A DNA stretch of 64,000 nt, taken from PVC group bacterium (GTDB lineage: Bacteria; Verrucomicrobiota; Kiritimatiellia; CAIKKV01; CAITUY01). Positions 45,465 to 53,927 of the stretch are shown one piece after another. The stretch spans positions 1-64,000 of the forward strand of contig CAMBRF010000002.1 of the NCBI GenBank assembly GCA_945870225.1. The letters are read 5' to 3'. How positions within the stretch are numbered: the stretch's first letter is position 1; every line of letters begins with the position of its first letter. Below the pieces are notes generated by a model. The model was given only the letters and a program-made list of their open reading frames with translations, did no database searches and was not told the DNA's origin. The position numbers were made by a program, and so were the translations under genes.

Positions 45465-46136
45465 TCAATAAACGGGTGGCGTCGACACGGCGGGGTGCAG
45501 GTATACCGGCACCAACTCCTCTGTCTGGATGCCTGCCCGGAACCGGGCGCCGGCCACAAGCCCCACATACCGCGCTTGCGGAACCCGCCGCTCCCGGATC
45601 AGGACGGCTCCCTCAGGGTTCATTTTTCCGCCAATCCGGTCCCAGTCCGACGTCACCCACACCGCTCCTGGTGCACCGGGATTATCCTGAAGGTGCGCCT
45701 CATTCGCAACCGTCCAGTCCCCCTCCTGCCGGGGCCATTTGTCGCCGCTGAGGAAACGACCCGCCCACCACTCGTCGCGGCGCGCATCGCCCACCACCAC
45801 CACCTCATTCCGGCCCGTTTCCAACATAATCTCCCAGGCCAGGGCAGCCGCACTCGCCACCGCATAAACCGGCCGGTTGCCGGGCATGGCCATGGCACGC
45901 ACGACCGAAATCGCCATGCGCAGTCCTGAAAATGAACCGGGCCCCACCCCCACGGCGAACACATCCACCCGCGCGGGATCGAGCCACCCCTCGGACAGGC
46001 CCCGTTCGATTTCGGCGAAAACCTGCTGGCGGTGCAGACGGTCCTCGCGCCAGGTTCGCTCGCATTGAACCTGATCGTCGTTGAGCAGAGCGAGGCTGCC
46101 GCAATCGGTTGAAAGTTCTATCGCCAGAGTTATCAT
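45465..46136 (-). CDS. tsaB: tRNA threonylcarbamoyladenosine biosynthesis protein TsaB
   Basis: Scaffold partner of TsaD and TsaE in making t6A37 of ANN-decoding tRNAs. The 223-residue protein shows the N-terminal ASKHA strand (LAIELSTDCGSLALL), RLHRQQ, and the family signature GVGPGSFSGLRMAISVVRAMA, with an acidic, less conserved C-terminal half. TsaB lacks the metal site of TsaD, as here. It runs opposite to the adjacent tRNA-His gene. Confidence 0.93.
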   Translation of the reverse strand: MITLAIELSTDCGSLALLNDDQVQCERTWREDRLHRQQVFAEIERGLSEGWLDPARVDVFAVGVGPGSFSGLRMAISVVRAMAMPGNRPVYAVASAAALAWEIMLETGRNEVVVVGDARRDEWWAGRFLSGDKWPRQEGDWTVANEAHLQDNPGAPGAVWVTSDWDRIGGKMNPEGAVLIRERRVPQARYVGLVAGARFRAGIQTEELVPVYLHPAVSTPPVY

Positions 46137-46197
46137 ACGCTTTTTTCTTGATTCTCCATCGAGGGACGTAGATGATTCGCGGCTGCCAATCCAATAT

Positions 46198-46275
46198 GGC
46201 GAATGTAGCTCAGTTGGTTAGAGCATCAGATTGTGGATCTGATGGTCGCGGGTTCGAGCCCCGTCATTCGCCCCA
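46198..46275 (+). tRNA. tRNA-His, anticodon GTG
   Basis: A complete cloverleaf. The eight-base-pair acceptor GGCGAATG/CATTCGCC includes the extra G-1:C73 pair unique to tRNA-His. The D-arm is AGCTCAGTTGGTTAGAGC. Anticodon stem ATCAGA/TCTGAT holds loop TTGTGGA (GTG). The T-arm is CGGGTTCGAGCCCCG, and CCA is encoded. Confidence 0.97.
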
Positions 46276-46893
46276 TCCCTCTGCATTCTCTTTTAAGGCC
46301 TCTTCCCAGGCCGTTTTTTCAGACAAAACCACCTGCCGGGCCGGCTCAAACTCCGGCGTGCCCGCTGTCCATTTCAAGGACTTTTCAGCTCTTTCGAAAT
46401 CACCCGCCTTGGCATAGAGTTCCGCAAGTACACGATGATTATGCGGTTCCCAAAACTGCCATTGGGTGTGGGCCTCCCAATACCGGATCGCCTCCGAGGG
46501 GGAGACCTCCCATAAAAACCGCGTTTTCAACCGGCGCAGTTGACTCCGCCAGGGGTTCTGAATTAATCCCCGCTCGCACCAAAACTGTGACTGACACAAT
46601 CTCTTCTGCCGGACCGCGTCAGCGCCCCCACCCGTGGCCGCCTGATAGGCCCGTTCGGCAGCCTCGATACTGAAGTAGTAGTTCCAGGGATACCAGGCAT
46701 ACGCACGGCGGCATCGTTCCACGATTTGCTCATCATCACCAACCGCCGTGCCATACTTGGCGTGGTGGTAGCTGGCCTGAGCCACAGCCGCCCGGGTTCC
46801 ATGAACAACCCCAAGGACTGCAAGTGCCAGAAGACCGCAGCCCAGCACCGCCACAAACCACTGATCTGAAAGAGAACGGCTCAGCAGTCTCAT
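46264..46893 (-). CDS. Hypothetical single-helix membrane protein with TPR-like tail
   Basis: A 209-residue protein. One N-terminal membrane helix (about 13-32) is followed by a Trp/Tyr/Arg-rich helical domain (WYPWNYYFSIEAAERAYQ, HNHRVLAELYAKAGDFERAEKSLKW) with a TPR-like spacing. No firm family. Its stop codon lies inside the antisense of the tRNA-His acceptor arm, giving a 12-base overlap. It could be a fragment-like relative of the C-terminal part of O-antigen ligase-type proteins, but that is speculative. Confidence 0.7.
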   Translation of the reverse strand: MRLLSRSLSDQWFVAVLGCGLLALAVLGVVHGTRAAVAQASYHHAKYGTAVGDDEQIVERCRRAYAWYPWNYYFSIEAAERAYQAATGGGADAVRQKRLCQSQFWCERGLIQNPWRSQLRRLKTRFLWEVSPSEAIRYWEAHTQWQFWEPHNHRVLAELYAKAGDFERAEKSLKWTAGTPEFEPARQVVLSEKTAWEEALKENAEGWGE

Positions 46894-46901
46894 AGGTCCT
46901 T

Positions 46902-46942
46902 AAAAAAACGAAGACCCCTTTCCTTGATCAGGAGGGGCCTTC
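46902..46942 (-). terminator. Intrinsic terminator of the Ala-rich protein gene
   Basis: On the minus strand a stem GAAG-CCCCT pairs with AGGGG-CTTC and is followed directly by GTTTTTTT. It lies 33 bases past the stop of the gene at 46975-47559 and just upstream of the next gene. Confidence 0.8.
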
Positions 46943-46974
46943 GCTATTCCATCATCCCAAACCCAGTATCCAGG

Positions 46975-47559
46975 TTACCGATCGCCCACAGGGGTGGGAG
47001 AAGGCTGAGTCGTTGTGGTCGTCGTGGTCGAGGTGGTTGTGGTCGTGGTTGCAGACGACACTACAACAGGCGGCGGCTTGATCAGCTCGTTCTCCATTCG
47101 CGCTTCGATACGCTTGGCTTTCAATGCCTGGCGTTCGGCGTCCTGAGCCGCCTTGGCTGCATCCTGAGGATCTTTCGCACTGGCGGCGGCTTCGGCGGCC
47201 GCCTTGGCCTGATCAGCCGCAACCGTCAACTTGGCAAGGAGGTCCGTCAACTTCGCAACCCTCTTATCGGCCACGCCCTGCGCCGCCAAGGCTTTCTTCA
47301 AGACTGCCTCAGCTGCCGCGATCTTATCCGCATCTCCGGAGGTTTTCGCCTGGGCCAATGCCGCTTCGGCTTCGGTCACGGCGGTTGCGGCCTTCACGGC
47401 TTCACCCTGCGCCTTAACCACAACATCCTGCCCCTTCTTGAGGGAGGTGGCGGCCTCAGCCGCGGCTTTTGCCGCCTTTTCCGCAGAAGTCTCGGCAAAA
47501 CCAAGAAGCGGCAACATCACCAGAACCGACACCATACCCAATGCCATCATTCTCTTCAT
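46975..47559 (-). CDS. Exported Ala-rich coiled-coil protein with poly-Thr tail
   Basis: A 194-residue protein: signal peptide (about 1-22, ending LGFAET), then about 120 residues very rich in Ala, Lys and Glu with heptad-like spacing, predicted as a long helix or coiled coil. Near the end VVVSSATTTTTTSTT runs into further threonines and a short TQPSPTPVGDR end. It may be a periplasmic spacer or surface filament. AGGAGG seven bases before ATG 47559 fixes the start, and an intrinsic terminator follows the gene. The repeated ACC/ACG tract in the Thr region is prone to length changes. Confidence 0.75.
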   Translation of the reverse strand: MKRMMALGMVSVLVMLPLLGFAETSAEKAAKAAAEAATSLKKGQDVVVKAQGEAVKAATAVTEAEAALAQAKTSGDADKIAAAEAVLKKALAAQGVADKRVAKLTDLLAKLTVAADQAKAAAEAAASAKDPQDAAKAAQDAERQALKAKRIEARMENELIKPPPVVVSSATTTTTTSTTTTTTTQPSPTPVGDR

Positions 47560-47657
47560 TAGCGTTCCTCCTGTTTCGAAACCCACTGAATCACCCGATA
47601 AAACTTGTATCATTGTCCTATAACCCGTCGGATGCGTCAAGCCCTCCGCATGTTGCC

Positions 47658-48371
47658 CTAGTACCACGTCCGCGGAACTTCGATTACATCGCCGGGAATG
47701 ATGGTAATATCCTTCTGCTTACCGTCCGTGATGGCGACCGCGTTGATGGTGACAACCTCCGAGCCGCGGATGAGCCTGATTTTCGTCTTATCCGCATACT
47801 CGGTAAAGCGGCCGGCACGAGCCAACGCCTGTAATACGGTCAGATTGCGGGTCAACGGGTAGGGACCCGGCCGCAAGACCTCGCCGGACACGGAATATTC
47901 GCTTTCGGGCGGAACGATACTCACCGTAACGGTTTTATAGTATTTCTGATCGATATAATCCTTCTCGATATCCTTCTGAGCCTGGGCGCAGGACTTTCCA
48001 GCCACCGGAACGGCTCCGATATAGGGAAGATTGATCCGCCCCTGCTCATCCACTACATACTGCGAACTGAAGGGCTCGGGGGCCGCATGGATGGTAACCA
48101 CCAGTCGGTCGCCGCTGCGCAACGTGCGCCCCAGATTGTCAACTTCACGCTGCGGAAAGTCATTCGTCGCAATCACGGGCGCGACGGTCTCCCGCGTGGA
48201 GGCAGGCGCCGTGCGGAGGTCGTTGCGCGTCATCGGACTGGCCAGAGGGCGATAAGGCGCCACCGGGCCACCGTTCCGCAGCGCCAGGCACCCGCTGCAA
48301 AAACCCAACAGCAGCAGGCTCATGACCGTGGCGACCTGCCAGCCACCTTGTTTTTTAAAGTCCGTCCTCAT
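47658..48371 (-). CDS. Polysaccharide export lipoprotein, Wza-like
   Basis: A 237-residue outer-membrane export component. The lipoprotein signal (about 14-28, ending FCSGC) precedes the polysaccharide-export domain (LRSGDRLVVTIHAAP, VDEQGRINLPYIGAVPVAGKS) and one SLBB-type repeat (YSVSGEVLRPGPYPLTRNLTVLQALARAGRFTEYA), ending in ITIIPGDVIEVPRTWY. It is shorter than Wza and lacks its C-terminal amphipathic pore helix, as is common in such homologues. It overlaps the tyrosine kinase gene as ATGA. Confidence 0.93.
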   Translation of the reverse strand: MRTDFKKQGGWQVATVMSLLLLGFCSGCLALRNGGPVAPYRPLASPMTRNDLRTAPASTRETVAPVIATNDFPQREVDNLGRTLRSGDRLVVTIHAAPEPFSSQYVVDEQGRINLPYIGAVPVAGKSCAQAQKDIEKDYIDQKYYKTVTVSIVPPESEYSVSGEVLRPGPYPLTRNLTVLQALARAGRFTEYADKTKIRLIRGSEVVTINAVAITDGKQKDITIIPGDVIEVPRTWY

Positions 48372-50575
48372 CCGCCCGTCACCTGTCCGCTGGAGCCCGG
48401 CTTTCCGGCAACCTGCTGCTGAGCCTCGACGGCTTTCGCCGCCCGCTCCGCCCGCCGGTCCTTCGGCTTGCCATAAGAGTAGTTCGAATAGTAGGAGTTG
48501 TAATAGTAATAGTAGTCGCGGGCCACGTTGAGGTTATTCAGAACCACTCCGACCAGATTTCCACCGACATTCTCAATCATCGCCTTGGCACGTCCGGACA
48601 CCGCCCGGGGATAGCTCCGATGCTGAATGACCAGCACCACACCATCGACCTCGCTTGACAGAATTGAGGCATCGCTCACGCCCATGATGGGGGGCGAATC
48701 GAAGAACACATAATCGTACTTGTTCCGGACATGCCCGATAATATCCCGCAGATGCTGTGCATTCAGGGCTCCGTGGGAAACCGGAGGCAACTTACCGCTT
48801 GGCATGAAGTCGATGTTGGGAATGCAGCCCTTGATAATCACATCATCGATGCTCATTTTGCCAAGCAACACATCTGCCAGCCCGTGGTGGTTGGGAACCT
48901 TGAACATCTTATGCTGGGTCGGCCGCCGCATGTCGGAATCGATCACCAGGATCGTCTTCCCGGTCTGGGCGAAGACGCAGGCCAGATTGAAGAGGGTCAG
49001 CGACTTCCCTTCGCCCGCCCCGCCGCTGGTGAGGCACAAGGTATTGCCCCCGCTCAATTTCTTGGACAGTTCCATGTTCATGCGCAGCACACGGTACGCC
49101 TCGGCATGGGGACTGTCGTTCCCCTCATCCGTCAAGGGCCGCACTTTCTGCGGAATGATACCGATGATCGAAGCGCCGATAAACTGTTCGATATCCTCGA
49201 CCGTTTTTACGGAGGTATCCACATACTCGATAAAGAACACCAGCCCCACCCCGCACATCAACCCCATGACAATGCTCAGCATGACATTGAGCGGCACTTT
49301 CGGGCTGACGGGATCGGTCTCCTCCGGCGCTTCGGCGGGGTCAACCACATCGACCGGAGTGCGGGGCAACTCCAATTCGATGGTTTCCTGAACCATGCGG
49401 GTTTCAAGTGTGTCCCGGATCTGGCGTTGACGGGCGATTTCGCTTTCCGCCTTCGCAAACGGGAGATAACGCTCGCCATGGGCATCGATATCGCTTGTTT
49501 TGGCCTCTGTCAAATCCCGGTCCGCCGCCTCAAAATCACGCTTGGTGATCTCGTAGTCCGTCTGCAGTCCGAGAATCTGCCCCTTAAGCGTCTCGACAAT
49601 CTTCTGCCTTAGATCCTTAACGGTGGAATCCGCGCTAAGCACCTCCGGATGCCGCTCGCCAAACGTATCCTGCCGTCGTTTAAGAATCGTCTCCGCCTCG
49701 GTCAACTGCTGCCGCAGGGTTATGAGGGTGGGATCCTGAACCACGAAGGCCGAGGAGTACATCAAGTCACTCCCCTGCAGCCGCCGCAACGCTTCCAGAC
49801 GCGTCTGCCGGTCCAGCATCTCCTTGCGGGCCGCGATACGGTTGATTTCAAGCCGCTCCAATTTCGCATTTTCCAGGGATGAGGCGGATCCGGGTTGCGA
49901 CCCGGAAAGGACATTCACCTTGAGATCCTTGCGCAGGGTCTCCAGTTTTGTCTCCGCATCCTCAACCTTCTTCTGCTGGGCCACATAGGCTTCCTTGATG
50001 GCGGCGACACTGCGGGCGGTTTCGTCCCGGTTCTGCTTCATCCGGTAATCGCGATAGACCGAGGCAATTTCGTTGGCTATATGCGCGGCATCGCGGCGGG
50101 CGGCGGTCTTGTCGCTCCGACGGGTACTCCGATAAATGCGAATTTCTATCAGGTTCGTGTCGCGATACTGTTGAACCTTCATGCTTGAGTTCAGAATCTT
50201 GTAGGCATCAGCCTGTGACAGAGGGCTGCCGTCATCGGAATACATTTTCCCGAACTGCTCCTGCAACCGCAGGTTCTTGATCACCTCGTAGAGAATCGGA
50301 TGCGACTGAATAATCTCAAACTGCGTCCGCAGGAAATACATGTCGTAAACCGACATCATCGATTGCTGCTGCTTGAACTGGAACGGCATGATATTGGGAT
50401 CATCCTGCCTGACCGCAATCCGGGCGGAAGCCATGTACACCTTGGGGAGTGACAACGTGACGGCAACTCCGGTGAGGACCACGAAGAGAAAGACGGCAAT
50501 GACCACTTCCTTGCGGGACTTGATCATCCGCCAGTAGTCCATGAAATGCGCAGTTTCCTGGGTTGTCTCAGCCAT
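48368..50575 (-). CDS. Polysaccharide co-polymerase/BY-type tyrosine kinase (Wzc-like)
   Basis: A 735-residue inner-membrane protein. An N-terminal Wzz domain with membrane helix (about 24-45) is followed by a long periplasmic coiled coil (about 160-400), a Pro-rich second helix (about 440-465) and a C-terminal BY-kinase. The kinase has Walker A SGGAGEGKS, Walker A' LVIDSDMRRP, Walker B YVFFDSPP, and a C-terminal tyrosine cluster of nine Tyr within fifteen residues (YYYYYNSYYSNYSYG). Autophosphorylation of that cluster normally regulates capsule/EPS chain length and export. ATG 50575 has GGAAGG eight bases upstream. It lies between the barrel and Wza-like genes. Confidence 0.95.
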   Translation of the reverse strand: MAETTQETAHFMDYWRMIKSRKEVVIAVFLFVVLTGVAVTLSLPKVYMASARIAVRQDDPNIMPFQFKQQQSMMSVYDMYFLRTQFEIIQSHPILYEVIKNLRLQEQFGKMYSDDGSPLSQADAYKILNSSMKVQQYRDTNLIEIRIYRSTRRSDKTAARRDAAHIANEIASVYRDYRMKQNRDETARSVAAIKEAYVAQQKKVEDAETKLETLRKDLKVNVLSGSQPGSASSLENAKLERLEINRIAARKEMLDRQTRLEALRRLQGSDLMYSSAFVVQDPTLITLRQQLTEAETILKRRQDTFGERHPEVLSADSTVKDLRQKIVETLKGQILGLQTDYEITKRDFEAADRDLTEAKTSDIDAHGERYLPFAKAESEIARQRQIRDTLETRMVQETIELELPRTPVDVVDPAEAPEETDPVSPKVPLNVMLSIVMGLMCGVGLVFFIEYVDTSVKTVEDIEQFIGASIIGIIPQKVRPLTDEGNDSPHAEAYRVLRMNMELSKKLSGGNTLCLTSGGAGEGKSLTLFNLACVFAQTGKTILVIDSDMRRPTQHKMFKVPNHHGLADVLLGKMSIDDVIIKGCIPNIDFMPSGKLPPVSHGALNAQHLRDIIGHVRNKYDYVFFDSPPIMGVSDASILSSEVDGVVLVIQHRSYPRAVSGRAKAMIENVGGNLVGVVLNNLNVARDYYYYYNSYYSNYSYGKPKDRRAERAAKAVEAQQQVAGKPGSSGQVTGG

Positions 50576-50688
50576 GCGTGACACCTTCCGAAAAAAGCTG
50601 GTGAGGCCGAGAAGCCTCACCAGCATGACTCGTATCGCCCCGCCCGCCACCGGATATCACAACCCGCTCCGGACGATGGCCTGATCTA

Positions 50689-51894
50689 TTACAACTTGGC
50701 CATTACCCCGATATCCACCAGGTTCCGGTCAAACGATTCGCGAAGATCGGAATCCCAGTTCTCGTGGGTATATCCCGCCTGAACCGCCCAGTTGCGCTGG
50801 ACCCAGTAACGCCCGCTGATGCCCACCGTGGTGAGTTTGTCCAACCCGCCCGGCAAACCAACGCCCTCGTCGGCATAGTCGCCTTCACTGTACTGGCCGC
50901 GCAGGGTCAGGGTGAGCCGGTCCGACAGCACATCATGATCGATGGCCCCCGACACCGCCGTCAAAGTCTGGATCGAGTACGGCCGCACGTTCGGCGCGAA
51001 ATACCCATAGGACCCGCCCACGCGGAAACGGGTGGCCGACGCGGCACGGAACGTCATCTCGGCGTTCCCGTTCATTGTGTCGGTCGACTCCAGCGCGTCG
51101 TCATCATATTCCGCCGATTGGTAGCCACCGGCGATTTTACCGATGACATCAGGACTGAAGATACGCTCGAGGCCGACTCCGTACGACAGCACGTGCGAAC
51201 CGCGGTTACGGGACCCCGCACCGGACGATTCCGCATTGAAGTCCGAAAAACCAATCAATCCAAAAACCGAGTAACCGGAACCCATCAGGTATTTAAGGTC
51301 CGCCTCGGTCTGATAGATATCCTCATCCTGATTATCCGCCACCACTTGATCCGTATACCGCTTCATGAGACTGGAGCCCATCAGCGAGGCGCCCACCTTC
51401 TCGCTCAGTTCCACATCCACGCCCGCATGCAAGTTGTTCAGCCAATGCGACGAGCTCTGCCGCACCGTGGCACCGCTCTGGGTGATTTCAGGATCGTCGT
51501 TGTATGACAACGCATCACCCGCCTTGACCCCGACGCGGGGGGTAAAGCGATGGGCGCCATCCACCCCGACCGCACCAAACAATTCCGAATCGTTCTGGCC
51601 GTCACCGGACGTCTTGTCCCGCGGATTGCTGTGCCACTTGATCGAGGGCATCAGATAAAGATCCAGCAGGGACCGGTCCCCATCGCGCCAGCGCAGGTCG
51701 GCCCGCGGCGCCAGAGAGACGTCCACATTGCTTTCCTTGTTATCCGACACCCCGTCACGATTGTCTGAGAACTGACTGTTGAGGGCTGCCGAAAGCGCCC
51801 AAGGATCGGTCGCATCTTTCTGGGCCAGCGCGCTCCCACCCGCAAACAGGGATCCCGCCACCGCCACCATCGTTACTTTTGCGAACACGTTCAT
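50689..51894 (-). CDS. Outer-membrane beta-barrel protein (BBP2-like porin)
   Basis: A 401-residue protein: signal peptide (about 1-24, GGSALAQ) and then many alternating amphipathic strands (for example LRWRDGDRSLLDLYLMPSIKWHSN, FRVGGSYGYFAPN, WAVQAGYTHENWDSDLRESFDRNLVDIGVMAKL), ending in a short hydrophobic C-terminal strand. Putative beta-barrel porin-2 proteins often sit in EPS operons beside Wza- and Wzc-type genes, as here, and are thought to help polymer cross or attach to the outer membrane. GGGGAGG seven bases upstream supports ATG 51894. Confidence 0.85.
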   Translation of the reverse strand: MNVFAKVTMVAVAGSLFAGGSALAQKDATDPWALSAALNSQFSDNRDGVSDNKESNVDVSLAPRADLRWRDGDRSLLDLYLMPSIKWHSNPRDKTSGDGQNDSELFGAVGVDGAHRFTPRVGVKAGDALSYNDDPEITQSGATVRQSSSHWLNNLHAGVDVELSEKVGASLMGSSLMKRYTDQVVADNQDEDIYQTEADLKYLMGSGYSVFGLIGFSDFNAESSGAGSRNRGSHVLSYGVGLERIFSPDVIGKIAGGYQSAEYDDDALESTDTMNGNAEMTFRAASATRFRVGGSYGYFAPNVRPYSIQTLTAVSGAIDHDVLSDRLTLTLRGQYSEGDYADEGVGLPGGLDKLTTVGISGRYWVQRNWAVQAGYTHENWDSDLRESFDRNLVDIGVMAKL

Positions 51895-52058
51895 TGAGTC
51901 CTCCCCATATTTTCTGACAACATGACCAAAGTAAACCAATTGGGTTGTATTCTGTCCCAATGAAGGAACCCAGTCAAACGCAAAAAACGACGAAACCAAG
52001 CCCAGTGCCACCAGCCACCCATCGGCTCCGTTTTGCCGCCAGACTGGCCCAATGGCCC

Positions 52059-53867
52059 TTATTCCCCCAACTCATCCAAATACGGAACGGCCAGCCCGAA
52101 GCCCTTGCCCATCTGGCGCAACTCCCGCAAAATTTCAGGTTGCTTGGCGCGTTGGTGTTCGCCAATCAGATGATAGGCTTTCTGCCAGGCCCAGTTTGTC
52201 CGGATATCCTTCTCGCCGCTCACCGCCTTGGACAGGTCTATATCGAAAACCATATCGCATTCAATGTCATCAGCCCGGCCTGTAGCCTGAAAAACCAGCC
52301 GCCGGGCCTCGCTTGAATAGCGCCCAAAAATCACCAGGGGCCGGTCCAGATAAAGATTACCCGTCAGGGACGGATAGGCCTCGCAATACGTCTGCCCGGC
52401 AAAACGAAACCGGACGTCGGATAAAACAGGCCGCCCACTCTCCCTCACCCGTTGCTCAATCGCCGCCGGGATATCCCACCGCCCGGTCCGCACGATCAAC
52501 GTATCGCCCCGGTTCCGGTAGCTGAGCAAATCCAACAGATAGGCATTGGCCCCGGGATAGGTCCCCAGCGTAAAGACCGAGACCACCCCCTTGTTTTCCC
52601 GGCTGAACGCCTCGATGATCGCCGACCGGTCTGTCACCCCCACCGTGGCCACCCCGTCGCTGACGACCTGCATGATGACCGGACGGCCCGGTTTCCTTGA
52701 CATCGCCAGCAACTCTTTGAGTGACCCGAAGATATCGGTATCCCCCGCCGACTGCATCTGGTTGATAAAGGCCCGCCCCTGCGCCAGAGTATCAGGATTC
52801 ACCGGCGCCCAGTCCGGGAAACAACGCGCCGCTTTGTCGCGGAACTCGACCACATTGAACCGGTCCCCAGGGCCCAGCAATTCAAGTGCCCGGAGCATCC
52901 CTTCCCGGCAGAAGTGCAGTTTTTGCTCCGTGATGCTGGCCGAGGCATCCTGAACCAGCAACAGGTCCTTGGCGAGCACCGGAAGCACTTCGTCATTTCT
53001 CCGCTGAATCTCGATGCGGCAGTAGATGTAGCGGGGATCGGTCAGCGTCCGGTAAACATAAATGTCGGCCTTGAGGTATTTTTCAAGCGCCTTGAGGATG
53101 GCCTCCCGGTTCCGCATCGCCTCCAGCAGTCTTCTGGATTCGTCACGGATCTTGTTGTCCAGAGGCGGCGGGGCGCCGCCACCGGAGCCCCCGCCTCCCA
53201 GGGCCGGGCGTCCCCAGGAAAACTGCGAGGGATCATCCACCAGAAAGTAGGCACCGGTTCCGATCAACCCCCCGGTCAGAACCGACCGGTCCACCGGCGA
53301 CACGATATCAGGCGCACCGGAAAGGCGGGGAATCGCCGCGGTATACCGGCGCGGCAGGGCCGCCGCCTCGTCCTGGACGATTTTCTTGTTGATGCTGAGA
53401 ATCTCCGCCCGCGGCTCCCACAACGGCCGGTCCGCCGGGGCCGGCTCGGCCAGGCTGCGCTGCTCGCCGATCAACACCCCCACATCGAGGGGCCGCGGCT
53501 CCACCGCCGCCTCGTCCATGCCCCGCCGCATGGCCATGGCCTCGGAGCTGATCTCGCCCGCCACCTCCCCGCGCACCGCCTCGGACCGGAAACGCGGCGG
53601 CCGCCGTTCCGCCTCGGACCGGTCCGGTTGCAGCGTGACCTGCCTGACCGTCAGGGGCGTCTGTTTGGGTTTATCCGGCATCAGTTCCCGGCCCAGCCCG
53701 TAGATCGAGAAACCCGGAAAGAAAGCCAGCAGAATCAGATGCAGGATCAGCGAGATCAGAATCGCCGCCGCACCGAGCACAATATGGCGCCGATGAATCC
53801 GGCGCCAGATCAGCGTCGCCTCGGAGATCTGCGCCTTTTTTCTAAAATTGACCCTGTATTCGCCCAT
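52059..53867 (-). CDS. TonB/TolA-type anchor fused to periplasmic von Willebrand A domain
   Basis: A 602-residue protein with one N-terminal membrane helix (about 30-54) containing SLILH (Ser39, His43), the SxxxH signature of TonB and TolA helices that contact ExbB/ExbD or TolQ/TolR. A Pro/Arg/Glu-rich extended region (about 60-190) and a Gly-rich loop lead to a VWA domain (about 290-450) with the metal site DASAS, a conserved Thr in AGDTDIFGS and Asp in VVSDGVA. A beta-rich C-terminal part follows. The gene is last after exbB-exbD-TPR, so it may be the energised output of that motor. ATG 53867 is chosen with AGGA eight bases upstream. Function unknown. Confidence 0.85.
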   Translation of the reverse strand: MGEYRVNFRKKAQISEATLIWRRIHRRHIVLGAAAILISLILHLILLAFFPGFSIYGLGRELMPDKPKQTPLTVRQVTLQPDRSEAERRPPRFRSEAVRGEVAGEISSEAMAMRRGMDEAAVEPRPLDVGVLIGEQRSLAEPAPADRPLWEPRAEILSINKKIVQDEAAALPRRYTAAIPRLSGAPDIVSPVDRSVLTGGLIGTGAYFLVDDPSQFSWGRPALGGGGSGGGAPPPLDNKIRDESRRLLEAMRNREAILKALEKYLKADIYVYRTLTDPRYIYCRIEIQRRNDEVLPVLAKDLLLVQDASASITEQKLHFCREGMLRALELLGPGDRFNVVEFRDKAARCFPDWAPVNPDTLAQGRAFINQMQSAGDTDIFGSLKELLAMSRKPGRPVIMQVVSDGVATVGVTDRSAIIEAFSRENKGVVSVFTLGTYPGANAYLLDLLSYRNRGDTLIVRTGRWDIPAAIEQRVRESGRPVLSDVRFRFAGQTYCEAYPSLTGNLYLDRPLVIFGRYSSEARRLVFQATGRADDIECDMVFDIDLSKAVSGEKDIRTNWAWQKAYHLIGEHQRAKQPEILRELRQMGKGFGLAVPYLDELGE

Positions 53868-53927
53868 CCGACTATTCCTATTTCGTATGGCCCATCCTAA
53901 CACATCTTCCCGCCCGGTGCCGTCACT

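Noticed and set aside
46981-47056. Repetitive GTGGTCGTGG-type tract as a CRISPR or tandem repeat array
   Set aside because: It is the coding complement of the poly-Thr segment of the Ala-rich protein; there are no spacers and no cas genes.
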